Assembly (NCBI RefSeq): GCF_946404925.1
Contig: NZ_CAMJFM010000012.1
Span: forward strand, 22,541-86,540
Direction of reading: 5' to 3'
DNA length: 64,000 nt
Source of the DNA: an uncultured Prevotella sp.
GTDB taxonomy: Bacteria > Bacteroidota > Bacteroidia > Bacteroidales > Bacteroidaceae
How positions within the stretch are numbered: position 1 is the first letter of the stretch; each line of letters starts with the position of its first letter. The notes beneath the pieces were generated by a model, which was not told where the DNA came from, searched no databases, and was given only the letters and a program-made list of their open reading frames with translations. Position numbers and translations under genes: made by a program. Of this stretch, positions 14,158 through 21,648 are shown piece by piece.

Positions 14158-15477
14158 ATGGTTATACAGAGAGACCAATATGTAAATGAGTTGCTAAGTA
14201 AGCGATGGAATGGTAAAGTCAAGATTATCACAGGTATACGACGTTGTGGTAAGTCTTTCTTACTTTCTACCCTCTACAAAGGTTATTTGCTGAAAGAGGG
14301 TGTGGAAAATGACTGCTTTGTGGAGTTGGCATTGGACAAAAAGGCAAACCTGAAATACAGGAATCCTAATGAGCTTTATGACTATGTACTACGTAAGACG
14401 CAGAATGCGGATAAACGTTATTATGTGTTCATAGACGAAATACAGCTGTCGTACAAAGTAAAGAATGAGGATATAGACGAGAAACTGGTTCCTGAAGAAG
14501 ACCGCGACATGCTTTACACCACATTCTACGATATCTTAAACGACTTGATGGGGCGTAGTAATCTAGATATATATGTAACAGGGTCGAACAGCAAGATGTT
14601 GTCAAAGGACATTGTTACTAACTTCCGTGACCGTGGTTCAGAGATAAAGGTTTATCCACTTTCGTTTAAAGAGTATTACGCTATTTCTGAAATGGAGAAG
14701 GCTGATGCTTTAGAAGAGTTCCTTACTTACGGTGGCATGCCGTTGGCGGTGTTGGAGAAAGAAGAAACGGAGAAACGAAAGTATCTGAAGGGATTACACA
14801 AGAGAGTTTACATGAAGGATATCGTTGAGCGATACAAGCTTAAGGACGATGAAGTACTTGGGGCTTTGATAGATGCGTTGTCGTCTGCGGTGGGTTCGCT
14901 TACAAACCCGCATAATCTGGCAAATGCAGCGGGTTCGTTGATGAAACGTAATACATCAGATCATACTATCAAGAACTACTTGGATTATCTGGAGGATGCT
15001 TATCTGTTTGTTAGTGCACAACGTTACGATATTAAAGGGAAGAAGTATTTCGAAAACACGCTGAAATATTATTCGATTGATACCGGACTAAGGAATGCCA
15101 AACTTAATTTCCGCCAACAAGAGAGGTCGCACTTGATGGAGAACATTATTTTTGTAGAACTCATTCGTAGGGGATTTAATGTTGACGTAGGTGTGGTAGA
15201 AGTAACTGTTGTGAAAGAAGGTAAGAAGCAACAGTCGCAATACGAAATAGATTTTATTGTTAATACTGGTCATGACAAGGTTTATATTCAGTCGGCTCTT
15301 AATGTTGATACCGATGCGAAGAAAAAGCAGGAAACCTTCTCGTTAAAGAATTCGGGTGATTCCTTCCGTAAGATTGTGATACTCGATGGTAATGCAAAGC
15401 CTTGGACCGACGAGGATGGCATCATATACGTTGGAGTGATTCCATTCCTTTTGGAAGAGGTTGGTAATATAATCTGA
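14158..15477 (+). CDS. AAA ATPase with DUF4143 C-terminal domain
   Basis: A 439-residue protein with Walker A GIRRCGKSF (about residues 25-33), Walker B YYVFIDEIQ, a sensor-like VTGSNSKML, and the SFKEYY and DIVERYKLKD segments typical of the AAA_14/DUF4143 family. The C-terminal part (VELIRRGFNVDVG...QYEIDFIV) has the PD-(D/E)XK-like arrangement often seen in this family. These proteins are common in host-associated bacteria and archaea; their function is poorly known and possibly linked to defence or mobile DNA. It is a single-gene transcript with its own promoter and terminator, placed between the primase island and the resumed lipoprotein array. Confidence 0.85.
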   Translation: MVIQRDQYVNELLSKRWNGKVKIITGIRRCGKSFLLSTLYKGYLLKEGVENDCFVELALDKKANLKYRNPNELYDYVLRKTQNADKRYYVFIDEIQLSYKVKNEDIDEKLVPEEDRDMLYTTFYDILNDLMGRSNLDIYVTGSNSKMLSKDIVTNFRDRGSEIKVYPLSFKEYYAISEMEKADALEEFLTYGGMPLAVLEKEETEKRKYLKGLHKRVYMKDIVERYKLKDDEVLGALIDALSSAVGSLTNPHNLANAAGSLMKRNTSDHTIKNYLDYLEDAYLFVSAQRYDIKGKKYFENTLKYYSIDTGLRNAKLNFRQQERSHLMENIIFVELIRRGFNVDVGVVEVTVVKEGKKQQSQYEIDFIVNTGHDKVYIQSALNVDTDAKKKQETFSLKNSGDSFRKIVILDGNAKPWTDEDGIIYVGVIPFLLEEVGNII

Positions 15478-15507
15478 TTCCTACTGTGTATCAAATTGTA
15501 GAATAAT

Positions 15508-15538
15508 AAGGGCACGTATTTTTGATGTACGTGCCCTT
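15508..15538 (+). terminator. Terminator of the AAA ATPase gene
   Basis: An 11-bp stem AAGGGCACGTA/TACGTGCCCTT is followed by T8. It has the same GGGCACGTA stem as hairpins at 7415 and 20909. Confidence 0.85.
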
Positions 15539-15578
15539 TTTTTGTGGTCTTGTTTTAATTGTAAAATAAACCCTCAAC

Positions 15579-15614
15579 TTTCAAAATATGCAATAATTGT
15601 TTCAAAATATGCAA
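15579..15614 (+). promoter_or_regulatory. Paired 21-nt-pitch box (15.6 kb)
   Basis: Units lie at 15579-15593 and 15600-15614. The end of unit 2 is separated by 49 nt from the -7 box at 15664-15671. It precedes the lipoprotein/phosphoglycerate mutase operon. Confidence 0.8.
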
Positions 15615-15663
15615 AACCTTTATGTGAGGGACATTTTTGCTTGGTAATTTGGAGATTATTTTC

Positions 15664-15671
15664 TATTTTTG
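15664..15671 (+). promoter_or_regulatory. -7 promoter box of the 15.7 kb lipoprotein operon
   Basis: TATTTTTG followed by C matches the Bacteroidetes TAnnTTTG consensus, 54 nt before the start codon. Confidence 0.65.
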
Positions 15672-15706
15672 CAGCAAAGCAGCGAAACAATATTACCGAT
15701 AATAAT

Positions 15707-15794
15707 AACTTAAAACAATCTGATAATGAGAAGAATGAGAAAATGGATGATGGCCGCCATCCTCGTTTGCGGCGCAAATGTGCTGACATCGTGC
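15707..15794 (+). repeat. Lipoprotein leader cassette, copy at 15.7 kb
   Basis: AACTTAAAACAATCTGATA lies at 15707-15725 directly before the ATG. The signal-peptide core is identical to the copies at 2.2 and 3.2 kb although the mature protein is unrelated. A further diverged copy starts the phosphoglycerate mutase gene at 16598. Confidence 0.8.
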
Positions 15795-16565
15795 AGCCAG
15801 AGTGATACACCCGTTAATCCGGATGAGTATATGGTAACGCTTGAGGATGCCCTGAATGACGGGACTTTAGTGGCTTTTACTTTCAACCTGGATGGCGAAG
15901 ACTTCTACGTGGTGTTTGTGAGAGTGGGCGACACCTACGAACTGCTGGACATTGACAAGATAGGTGCCCTGACCCGTGCAGACGAACCGACAATCTCAGA
16001 AAATGACTGTGAATTCACGATGGAACACGACAAGGCTAACAATCTGCTGACGTTCACGGTGAAAGAGAAAAAGACAGGCGACCTGATACTGACCGCCATC
16101 TTCGACATCAAACAGAGCATCTTCGAAGTGATACCGGGCAACTCACAGTTCAAGGTGACAGGCTTTAAGATGAAGGTATCTGACGTTGAGATAACCCAAA
16201 TGCTGAAGGAAAACGAAGGAGATGTAACTCTGGCCGACGCCCTGGTGAAAGGAGCCAAGATTGAGATAGTGTACAAGTGGATGGATGGCACAACCACCTT
16301 TACCTTCACAAATGAGGGTGGAACGTACTCATGTCAGGTGACTGGTGCTGAGAAAGAATATTTCAAGGGTAGTCTGAACTATGAGGGCGGAACACTCACT
16401 TTCAGAGCAGACCACTTGTTTGACAGAGAAAGTAATTTCGCCGTCAAATTCAACGTATTGAATAACACCTTTAAGTATTGGACTATCCACAATGATGTTT
16501 ACGAGTCGCATACCATCAGCATAAACGGCACCGACATCACGAAGACACTGAAGGAAGAGAGATAA
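15726..16565 (+). CDS. Lipoprotein with a duplicated beta-rich domain
   Basis: A 279-residue lipoprotein with the shared leader MRRMRKWMMAAILVCG and lipobox LTSC (Cys23). The mature part contains two similar halves. Each starts with a DAL..G segment, continues with a strand such as AFTFNLDGEDFYVVF or IVYKWMDGTTTFTF, and ends in a segment of type ISxxxxDIT..LKE (VSDVEITQMLKE and INGTDITKTLKE). This is a tandem domain duplication. No family recognised. It is the first gene of a unit with the phosphoglycerate mutase 32 nt downstream and is preceded by the paired box and a -7 box. Confidence 0.75.
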   Translation: MRRMRKWMMAAILVCGANVLTSCSQSDTPVNPDEYMVTLEDALNDGTLVAFTFNLDGEDFYVVFVRVGDTYELLDIDKIGALTRADEPTISENDCEFTMEHDKANNLLTFTVKEKKTGDLILTAIFDIKQSIFEVIPGNSQFKVTGFKMKVSDVEITQMLKENEGDVTLADALVKGAKIEIVYKWMDGTTTFTFTNEGGTYSCQVTGAEKEYFKGSLNYEGGTLTFRADHLFDRESNFAVKFNVLNNTFKYWTIHNDVYESHTISINGTDITKTLKEER

Positions 16566-16597
16566 GTTGAAGAAGGGACAATAAAAACAATCAGATA

Positions 16598-18241
16598 ATG
16601 AAAAGAATGGTGCAATGGATGATAGCCGCCATCCTTGTTTGTGGCGTGACGATGTTCACTGCTTGTACGACGAACATCGATAACCCGGGGACGAAGGCCG
16701 ACGATCATGGCAAGAAGGCATTGCTGATTATTCTGGATGGTTGGGGTATCGGCGATAAGAGTCAGGGCGACGTGATAACGCAGACTGCCACACCTTACAT
16801 AGACTACCTAAAGACCAACTATCCCAACTCGGAGCTACAGGCTTCGGGTGGGTACGTTGGTCTGCCAGACGGACAGATGGGTAACTCGGAGACGGGCCAT
16901 CTGAACATTGGCGCCGGGCGTATCGTGTATCAGGACCTGGTAAAGATAAACCTTGCCTGTGCCGACAACTCCATCCTGGAGAACCCGGAAATCAAGACGG
17001 CCTACAGTTATGCCAAGTCTACCGGTAAGAATCTGCACTTGATGGGCCTGACCTCTACCGGCGGCATTCACTCATCGCTGGACCACCTGCTGAAGCTCAT
17101 TGACATCGCGCAGGTGTATGACATCCCGAACTGCTACGTACATTGCTTCATGGACGGTCGTGATACCGATCCGAGGGCGGGCAAGGGGTTCATTGCCGAC
17201 GTGCAGCGGCATATGGACGAGACGGGCACGGGCGGCATCGCATCGGTCATCGGCCGTTACTACGCCATGGACCGCGACAAAAACTGGGACCGCATCAAGC
17301 TGGCTTACGACCTCATTGTGAACGGCAAGGGCCGCGAGGTGAACGACATGGTGGAGGGGGTACAGTCGTGCTACGACAGCCATAGCGAGGAGCATAAGAA
17401 CACCGACGAGTTCATGGAGCCGCTAGTCAACGGCAACATCGATGGTCGCATCCGCGAGGGCGACGTGGTCATCTATTTCAATTTCCGCAGCGACCGCGCC
17501 AAGGAACTGACTACAGTGCTTACGCAGCAGGACATGCCAGAGCAGGGCATGACAACCATTCCCAATCTGCAGTACTACTGCATGACGCCCTACGACGACA
17601 GCTTTACAGGTGTACACATCCTGTTTCCCAAGGACAACCTGAATAATACCCTGGGCGAATACATCGCCAGCAAGGGACTGAAGCAGCTGCACATCGCCGA
17701 GACCGAGAAATACGCGCACGTCACCTCGTTCATCAATGGCGGGCGCGAGGAGCCGTTCCCCGGCGAAGACCGCATCCTGGTGGCCTCGCCCAAGGTGGCC
17801 ACCTACGACCTGAAGCCCGAGATGTCGGCTATCGAGGTGAAGGATAAGCTGGTGGAGGCTCTCAAGGCCGACAAGTACGACTGGATAGTAGTAAATTTTG
17901 CTAATGCCGACATGGTGGGGCACACGGGTGTATATACCGCCATCGAACAGGCTGTGAAGACCATCGACCTGTGTCTGAACGAGGTGGTGGAGACAGCCAA
18001 GGCGATGGGGTATGAGACTATCATCACCGCCGACCACGGAAATGCCGACCATGCTATCAATGCCGATGGCACGCCCAACACCACGCATTCTACCAACCCC
18101 GTTCCCTTTATCTACGTGACTACGAACAAGAGTGCGAGGGTGCAGAATGGCAAACTGGCCGACGTAGCCCCCTCCGTCCTCTACATCATGGGTATGAAAC
18201 AACCAAGTGAAATGACTGGCAAGTGCCTGATTAAGGAATAA
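16598..18241 (+). CDS. gpmI: Phosphoglycerate mutase (2,3-BPG-independent) with lipoprotein signal
   Basis: Residues from about 40 to 547 form a complete i[12 protein letters not shown], the catalytic Ser in [11 protein letters not shown] (near residue 95), [33 protein letters not shown] and TADHGNAD metal ligands near 476. This enzyme interconverts 3- and 2-phosphoglycerate in glycolysis and is normally cytosolic with no signal. Here the frame begins with the array's leader [23 protein letters not shown], so Cys23 should be lipidated and the enzyme exported. The leader is in frame without a stop, and the upstream UTR also matches the cassette. An internal start that would give a cytosolic form is possible but no ATG lies between the lipobox and LLIILDGWG. 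Confidence 0.9.
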   Translation: MKRMVQWMIAAILVCGVTMFTACTTNIDNPGTKADDHGKKALLIILDGWGIGDKSQGDVITQTATPYIDYLKTNYPNSELQASGGYVGLPDGQMGNSETGHLNIGAGRIVYQDLVKINLACADNSILENPEIKTAYSYAKSTGKNLHLMGLTSTGGIHSSLDHLLKLIDIAQVYDIPNCYVHCFMDGRDTDPRAGKGFIADVQRHMDETGTGGIASVIGRYYAMDRDKNWDRIKLAYDLIVNGKGREVNDMVEGVQSCYDSHSEEHKNTDEFMEPLVNGNIDGRIREGDVVIYFNFRSDRAKELTTVLTQQDMPEQGMTTIPNLQYYCMTPYDDSFTGVHILFPKDNLNNTLGEYIASKGLKQLHIAETEKYAHVTSFINGGREEPFPGEDRILVASPKVATYDLKPEMSAIEVKDKLVEALKADKYDWIVVNFANADMVGHTGVYTAIEQAVKTIDLCLNEVVETAKAMGYETIITADHGNADHAINADGTPNTTHSTNPVPFIYVTTNKSARVQNGKLADVAPSVLYIMGMKQPSEMTGKCLIKE

Positions 18242-18261
18242 TCTATTTTTTGTGCTTTGAC

Positions 18262-18297
18262 TTTCAAAATATGCAATAATTGTTTCAAAATATGCAA
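18262..18297 (+). promoter_or_regulatory. Paired 21-nt-pitch box (18.3 kb)
   Basis: Units lie at 18262-18276 and 18283-18297. The end of unit 2 is again 49 nt from the -7 box (TATCTTTG, 18347-18354). It precedes the cupin lipoprotein gene. Confidence 0.8.
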
Positions 18298-18346
18298 AAT
18301 CTGCATGTTTTTGGCATTCGGGCTTTGTTGTTTTATGATTTTTGTC

Positions 18347-18354
18347 TATCTTTG
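18347..18354 (+). promoter_or_regulatory. -7 promoter box of the cupin gene
   Basis: TATCTTTG followed by C matches TAnnTTTG, 34 nt before the start codon. Confidence 0.7.
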
Positions 18355-18388
18355 CCCCCAGAATCTAATTTTATTAACTTAAAACAAT

Positions 18389-18868
18389 ATGACAACAAAA
18401 AGAATTATGCATTGGATGATGACCGCCACCTTGATTTGCGGCATAGCAACAGTATCATTAACCGCTTGTACTCAGGCTCAGGCACAGAAAGACAACCCCG
18501 TACAGAAGGTTGAATCAACCGAACTGATACGCACCAGCCAGAGCTGGGATGGCGTAGAACTGCCCGACTACCTGCAGGGTCGCCCCGAATTGGTAGCCGT
18601 AAAATATGTGTTCCCAGCCGGTCAGAAGTTAGGTTGGCACCACCATCCCGTGATGAACTACGGCATCCTGGTACAGGGCGAGCTCACCATCATCGGCCAA
18701 GATGGTAAGGAGAAGGTGGTACACGAAGGCGAGCCTGTTGTTGAGATGGTAAACACCATCCACCACGGCGAGAACCGAGGCAACAAGCCCGTCATCCTCT
18801 ATATGTTCTACCTCTCGCAGAAAGATCTGCCGCTGGCTGTTCAGCACCCAGAGATACCATTGGAGTAG
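18389..18868 (+). CDS. Cupin-domain lipoprotein
   Basis: A 159-residue protein with a divergent form of the shared leader (MTTKRIMHWMMTATLICG) and lipobox LTAC (Cys27). The mature part is a single cupin barrel: GWHHHPVMNYGILVQGELTI supplies two or three His metal ligands, and EMVNTIHHGENRG the second motif. Small cupins bind metals and can be isomerases, dioxygenases or sensors; the substrate is unknown. It has its own paired box and -7 promoter, and is followed after 17 nt by an outer-membrane beta-barrel gene. Confidence 0.85.
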   Translation: MTTKRIMHWMMTATLICGIATVSLTACTQAQAQKDNPVQKVESTELIRTSQSWDGVELPDYLQGRPELVAVKYVFPAGQKLGWHHHPVMNYGILVQGELTIIGQDGKEKVVHEGEPVVEMVNTIHHGENRGNKPVILYMFYLSQKDLPLAVQHPEIPLE

Positions 18869-18885
18869 CGAGTTGCAACGAATCT

Positions 18886-20103
18886 ATGAATAAACGATAT
18901 TTCGTATTTTTGCTATTAGCCTTTTCTGTAGCATTCAGCGCCACTGCACAAGAGAAAAGAAGTTTCTGGGATCATGGACTCGGCAAGTTCCTGAAGTCTA
19001 CCGACGAGATGCTTGATCGTATGCAGGAAGAAGGCGTAGACACCAACTACATACGCAAACCCAAGTTGAGCCGAATGGTCTATCTGGGAGCTTACGGCTA
19101 TTTTCAGCAGCACGACATGACGTTCCCCGTGCTGGTCAACGATGCCGACATACCTCTCACACAGTACATGCCGCCGAACTTTGATGAAAAGAAATACATG
19201 AAGGCCGATATGCACACCTACCAGGCAGAGCTAGAGCTGGGCATAGACTGGCGTGGCATATCAATAGAACTGCCCATACCTATACGCAACCGCTACAGCA
19301 TGTCGTTCGGACTGGCCAAGAACGGCTCTGTTTGGGGCGCTCGCATACGATACAAGTCGCTAAAGAACATGGAGGGTGTTCTCGACAACGCGTATAATCT
19401 GGCTACAACGCAATGGATTAACAATGCAATAAACCACACCAGCGACCCAGCCGTCACCGCCGAGAGCACCATCCCTGCAGGTGCAATAGATCTTAAGATT
19501 TTCTATGTCGAGGGGTATTACGTGTTCAACAACAAGCGTTTCAGCCTGGCTGCGGGTGCTTACGGCGACATGGTGCAGAAACGCAGTGCTGGCAGCGTGT
19601 TTGTAATGGGTAATTACTACCAGAGCCGATTCGGAGCCAACGGTCTTTTCAACCACGACCGCGACATATTCTTCAACAAGAAGGTGTCTTTAGGCGCAGG
19701 ATACGGCTATAACTGGGCCATCAACGGCGGAAAAGTGTGTATACACATGTCGGTAATACCGATGATTTCCATTTGGAACCACTTGTATCACTACAGCGAG
19801 GACTACAGTTCGTCATACGAATACGCCGGCACATCCGACGACCCTGTCGAAAGAGCTCAGCAGATAGAGACAGAGCGACAGCTTTGGAGCAACTACGACG
19901 CTCACTACTACGACGCGGTGGATAACGGTCGCAGCCGGTTTATGTTCAACTGCTACGGGCGCGTAGCCGTGAGCTATAGCTTCGACCGCTACCTGCTTAA
20001 TTTCCTTGCTAACTATCGCCAATATCTGTACCGCAACAATGCCGACACCAAGATCAACAACCGCGAGGCCGACGTACAGATTAACTTCGGAATGAGATTT
20101 TGA
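18886..20103 (+). CDS. DUF4421-like outer-membrane beta-barrel protein
   Basis: 405 residues. A cleavable signal (MNKRYFVFLLLAFSVAFSATAQ) is followed by a short helix and then DTNYIRKPKLSRMVYLGAYGYF and alternating amphipathic strands to a terminal aromatic residue (QINFGMRF), typical of an outer-membrane barrel. The overall pattern fits DUF4421, a Bacteroidetes family of unknown function. It is probably co-transcribed with the cupin gene and ends against the convergent AraC-type gene. Confidence 0.75.
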   Translation: MNKRYFVFLLLAFSVAFSATAQEKRSFWDHGLGKFLKSTDEMLDRMQEEGVDTNYIRKPKLSRMVYLGAYGYFQQHDMTFPVLVNDADIPLTQYMPPNFDEKKYMKADMHTYQAELELGIDWRGISIELPIPIRNRYSMSFGLAKNGSVWGARIRYKSLKNMEGVLDNAYNLATTQWINNAINHTSDPAVTAESTIPAGAIDLKIFYVEGYYVFNNKRFSLAAGAYGDMVQKRSAGSVFVMGNYYQSRFGANGLFNHDRDIFFNKKVSLGAGYGYNWAINGGKVCIHMSVIPMISIWNHLYHYSEDYSSSYEYAGTSDDPVERAQQIETERQLWSNYDAHYYDAVDNGRSRFMFNCYGRVAVSYSFDRYLLNFLANYRQYLYRNNADTKINNREADVQINFGMRF

Positions 20104-20114
20104 GGTAGTAGAAT

Positions 20115-20145
20115 AGAAAGAAAAACCTTACCTATTTTTCTTTCT
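20115..20145. terminator. Terminator between convergent genes
   Basis: AGAAAGAAAAA and its exact complement form an 11-bp stem with A- and T-rich sides, usable in both directions. It overlaps the end of the AraC-type gene. Confidence 0.5.
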
Positions 20146-20767
20146 TCTTAAACATATGGGAGATGCCGCTCAGGAAGTCATTCGGCGTGATGCCGAAAGC
20201 AAACTTAAATACCTTGTTGAATGCAGCGGTATCCCTGAAACCGCACTTGCCGGCGATATCGTTGATAGGTAAGTTGGGCTGCTCCATCAGTATCTTTGCA
20301 GCATATTCGGCTCGCAGCGAGTTGATATAGTCAAGCGTTCTGGCGGGTTCGGTATAGCGCGGCACTAGCTTACAGAACTCCTCATTGCTTACACCCATAA
20401 ACTCAACCAGCGCATAGTGGTCGAAGTCGGGATTGGTAAAGGGGCGTTCCTTGTTCACACGTGCATCCATCTTTACAAAGAAACTCTGTTCTTCGTCGTT
20501 CTGAACCTTGACGGGTGCCAGGATTTCATGGCCCACCGTGGCTCGGTAGTCGTCGAGTGCAGTAAGTATGCGTCGCAACTGCTCGTTTCGCTGACTGATA
20601 ATCCTATTATAATGTAAGCCATAGCAGCCCAGCGCCACGAGCACTAATACAATAACAAGAAGTATCAGGATAATGTTGTTGGCCACAGCCAGAGTGTATC
20701 CGCTGGCATAGCAGAATGGTGTAGCTGTTAATATCATGATGGTGCTCAATACAAATCTTTTGTTCAT
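20132..20767 (-). CDS. AraC-type regulator with N-terminal membrane helix
   Basis: 211 residues. A signal-like hydrophobic start and a second hydrophobic helix (about 30-50, VANNIILILLVIVLVLVALG) are followed by a short linker and a C-terminal AraC-type double HTH: EFMGVSNEEFCKLVPRYT, AAKILMEQPNLPINDIAGKCGFRDTAAFNKVFKFAFGITPNDF (described). It therefore looks like a membrane-tethered transcription factor lacking the large sensory repeats of other Bacteroidetes regulators. Its own promoter carries the paired 21-nt-pitch box found before the lipoprotein genes, so it may be the box-binding activator and regulate itself. That link is inferred from geometry alone. Confidence 0.85.
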   Translation of the reverse strand: MNKRFVLSTIMILTATPFCYASGYTLAVANNIILILLVIVLVLVALGCYGLHYNRIISQRNEQLRRILTALDDYRATVGHEILAPVKVQNDEEQSFFVKMDARVNKERPFTNPDFDHYALVEFMGVSNEEFCKLVPRYTEPARTLDYINSLRAEYAAKILMEQPNLPINDIAGKCGFRDTAAFNKVFKFAFGITPNDFLSGISHMFKKKEK

Positions 20768-20798
20768 AAATCGTTTTAATTAAAATTAATATTTGCTG

Positions 20799-20806
20799 CA
20801 AATATA
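20799..20806 (-). promoter_or_regulatory. -7 promoter box of the AraC-type gene
   Basis: TATATTTG on the minus strand, 31 nt before the start codon at 20767. Confidence 0.7.
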
Positions 20807-20855
20807 GACAAATTTTTCCAAATAAACAAGAAAAATTGCCCCTCACATGCAGATT

Positions 20856-20891
20856 TTGCATATTTTGAAACAAGTATTGCATATTTTGAAA
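20856..20891 (-). promoter_or_regulatory. Paired 21-nt-pitch box before the AraC-type gene
   Basis: In minus orientation unit 1 is 20891-20877 and unit 2 is 20870-20856. The -7 box (TATATTTG, 20806-20799) follows after 49 nt, the same spacing as at 15.6 and 18.3 kb. The box therefore keeps its orientation and distance relative to the gene on either strand. Confidence 0.8.
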
Positions 20892-20908
20892 GTCAAGGCA
20901 CAAAAAAA

Positions 20909-20935
20909 GGCACGTATTCTCAAAAAATACGTGCC
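20909..20935. terminator. Hairpin of the GGCACGTA family
   Basis: GGCACGTATT and its complement form a 10-bp stem, with an A tract on the left and T tract on the right. It lies upstream of the box of the AraC-type gene, as the 15508 hairpin lies upstream of the 15.6 kb box. Confidence 0.65.
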
Positions 20936-20950
20936 CTGATTTTTCTGTTC

Positions 20951-21013
20951 TTAATTCTTTTCAATCTGGTCGATGATGTCTTGAGCAGCATTAACTGCTT
21001 TTGAATGATATTC
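20951..21013 (-). pseudogene. Remnant of an ECF-sigma-associated membrane protein gene
   Basis: On the minus strand the sequence reads EYHSKAVNAAQDIIDQIEKN and a stop, closely matching the C-terminus of the membrane protein at 34189-34767 (YHSKAVNAAQDIIDEIEKD). There is no start codon and the upstream part is not conserved, so only the 3' end of a former paralog remains. Confidence 0.7.
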
Positions 21014-21030
21014 GTTACAGAAAGTTAAAT

Positions 21031-21047
21031 TTATCGTTTTTCGATAA
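21031..21047. promoter_or_regulatory. Operator candidate TTATCGTTTTTCGATAA
   Basis: Inverted repeat upstream of the -7 box of the DUF2975 operon. It shares the ATCG half-site with the palindrome at 21098, so the operon's own Xre protein is the likely ligand (inferred). Confidence 0.55.
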
Positions 21048-21087
21048 AATTTTATTGAAATTGTTTGGTGGATTCAAGAGTAATATA

Positions 21088-21095
21088 TACTTTTG
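21088..21095 (+). promoter_or_regulatory. -7 promoter box of the DUF2975-Xre operon
   Basis: TACTTTTG followed by C fits TAnnTTTG. Confidence 0.6.
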
Positions 21096-21097
21096 CA

Positions 21098-21112
21098 TAT
21101 CGATAATCGATA
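21098..21112. promoter_or_regulatory. Operator candidate TATCGATAATCGATA
   Basis: A perfect 15-nt palindrome immediately after the -7 box, at the expected transcription start. A bound regulator would block initiation. Confidence 0.6.
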
Positions 21113-21135
21113 AATAACTAATTTAAAACGATAAA

Positions 21136-21627
21136 ATGAATATGAAATCAACAAAACTTTCCCAATTATTTGTAGGCAACGTGGCTACATTAATCTTTCT
21201 GCTAATACTGGCAGCTATTGTAACCTGTTTAATGGTGGGCGACGTGAACGGAATGCAGTCGGCTACCACCAACTACGACTATTATCTAAACGCGATAAAT
21301 CTGATTGATAACATAGCGCGTACATACTTCTTCAGTTGTTTCTTATTGATGGCATACCTTGTTTATATAAAAAAGCAATACTCCAAGTGGGGCGTAAGGC
21401 TGTTTTATTTCATTGGAGCATCAGTCCTGATATATTATGCATTTGCAGGAGCATATATCGATTATGTATTTAAGCACGTTGAGCCAGAGTTCATAGACAA
21501 ATATCAGAGGTTAGTTCATCACCTATACGCAGGACCTCTCTGCTATATCATAATCGGGTACTTCTTTACTCCAAGAATGCTGAAGGATGCTCAGAAACTG
21601 CAGGAAGAGCAGGAATTGACAATATAA
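21136..21627 (+). CDS. Four-helix membrane protein, DUF2975-like
   Basis: 163 residues with four predicted transmembrane helices and the ending KLQEEQELTI, almost the same as the KLQEEQDLTI ending of the next gene. It appears to be a divergent DUF2975 relative. The pair is followed by an Xre gene, the standard DUF2975 neighbourhood, where the membrane protein is thought to be linked to the regulator's activity. Function unknown. Confidence 0.7.
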   Translation: MNMKSTKLSQLFVGNVATLIFLLILAAIVTCLMVGDVNGMQSATTNYDYYLNAINLIDNIARTYFFSCFLLMAYLVYIKKQYSKWGVRLFYFIGASVLIYYAFAGAYIDYVFKHVEPEFIDKYQRLVHHLYAGPLCYIIIGYFFTPRMLKDAQKLQEEQELTI

Positions 21628-21648
21628 TAAATAGGTAAAAATAGAATT

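Noticed and set aside
7411..15540. Complete prophage or conjugative element
   Set aside because: No integrase, relaxase, transfer, terminase or capsid gene is visible.
17423..18202. 260-residue minus-strand frame opposite the phosphoglycerate mutase gene
   Set aside because: Antisense shadow of a strongly conserved enzyme; no ribosome site or recognisable domain.
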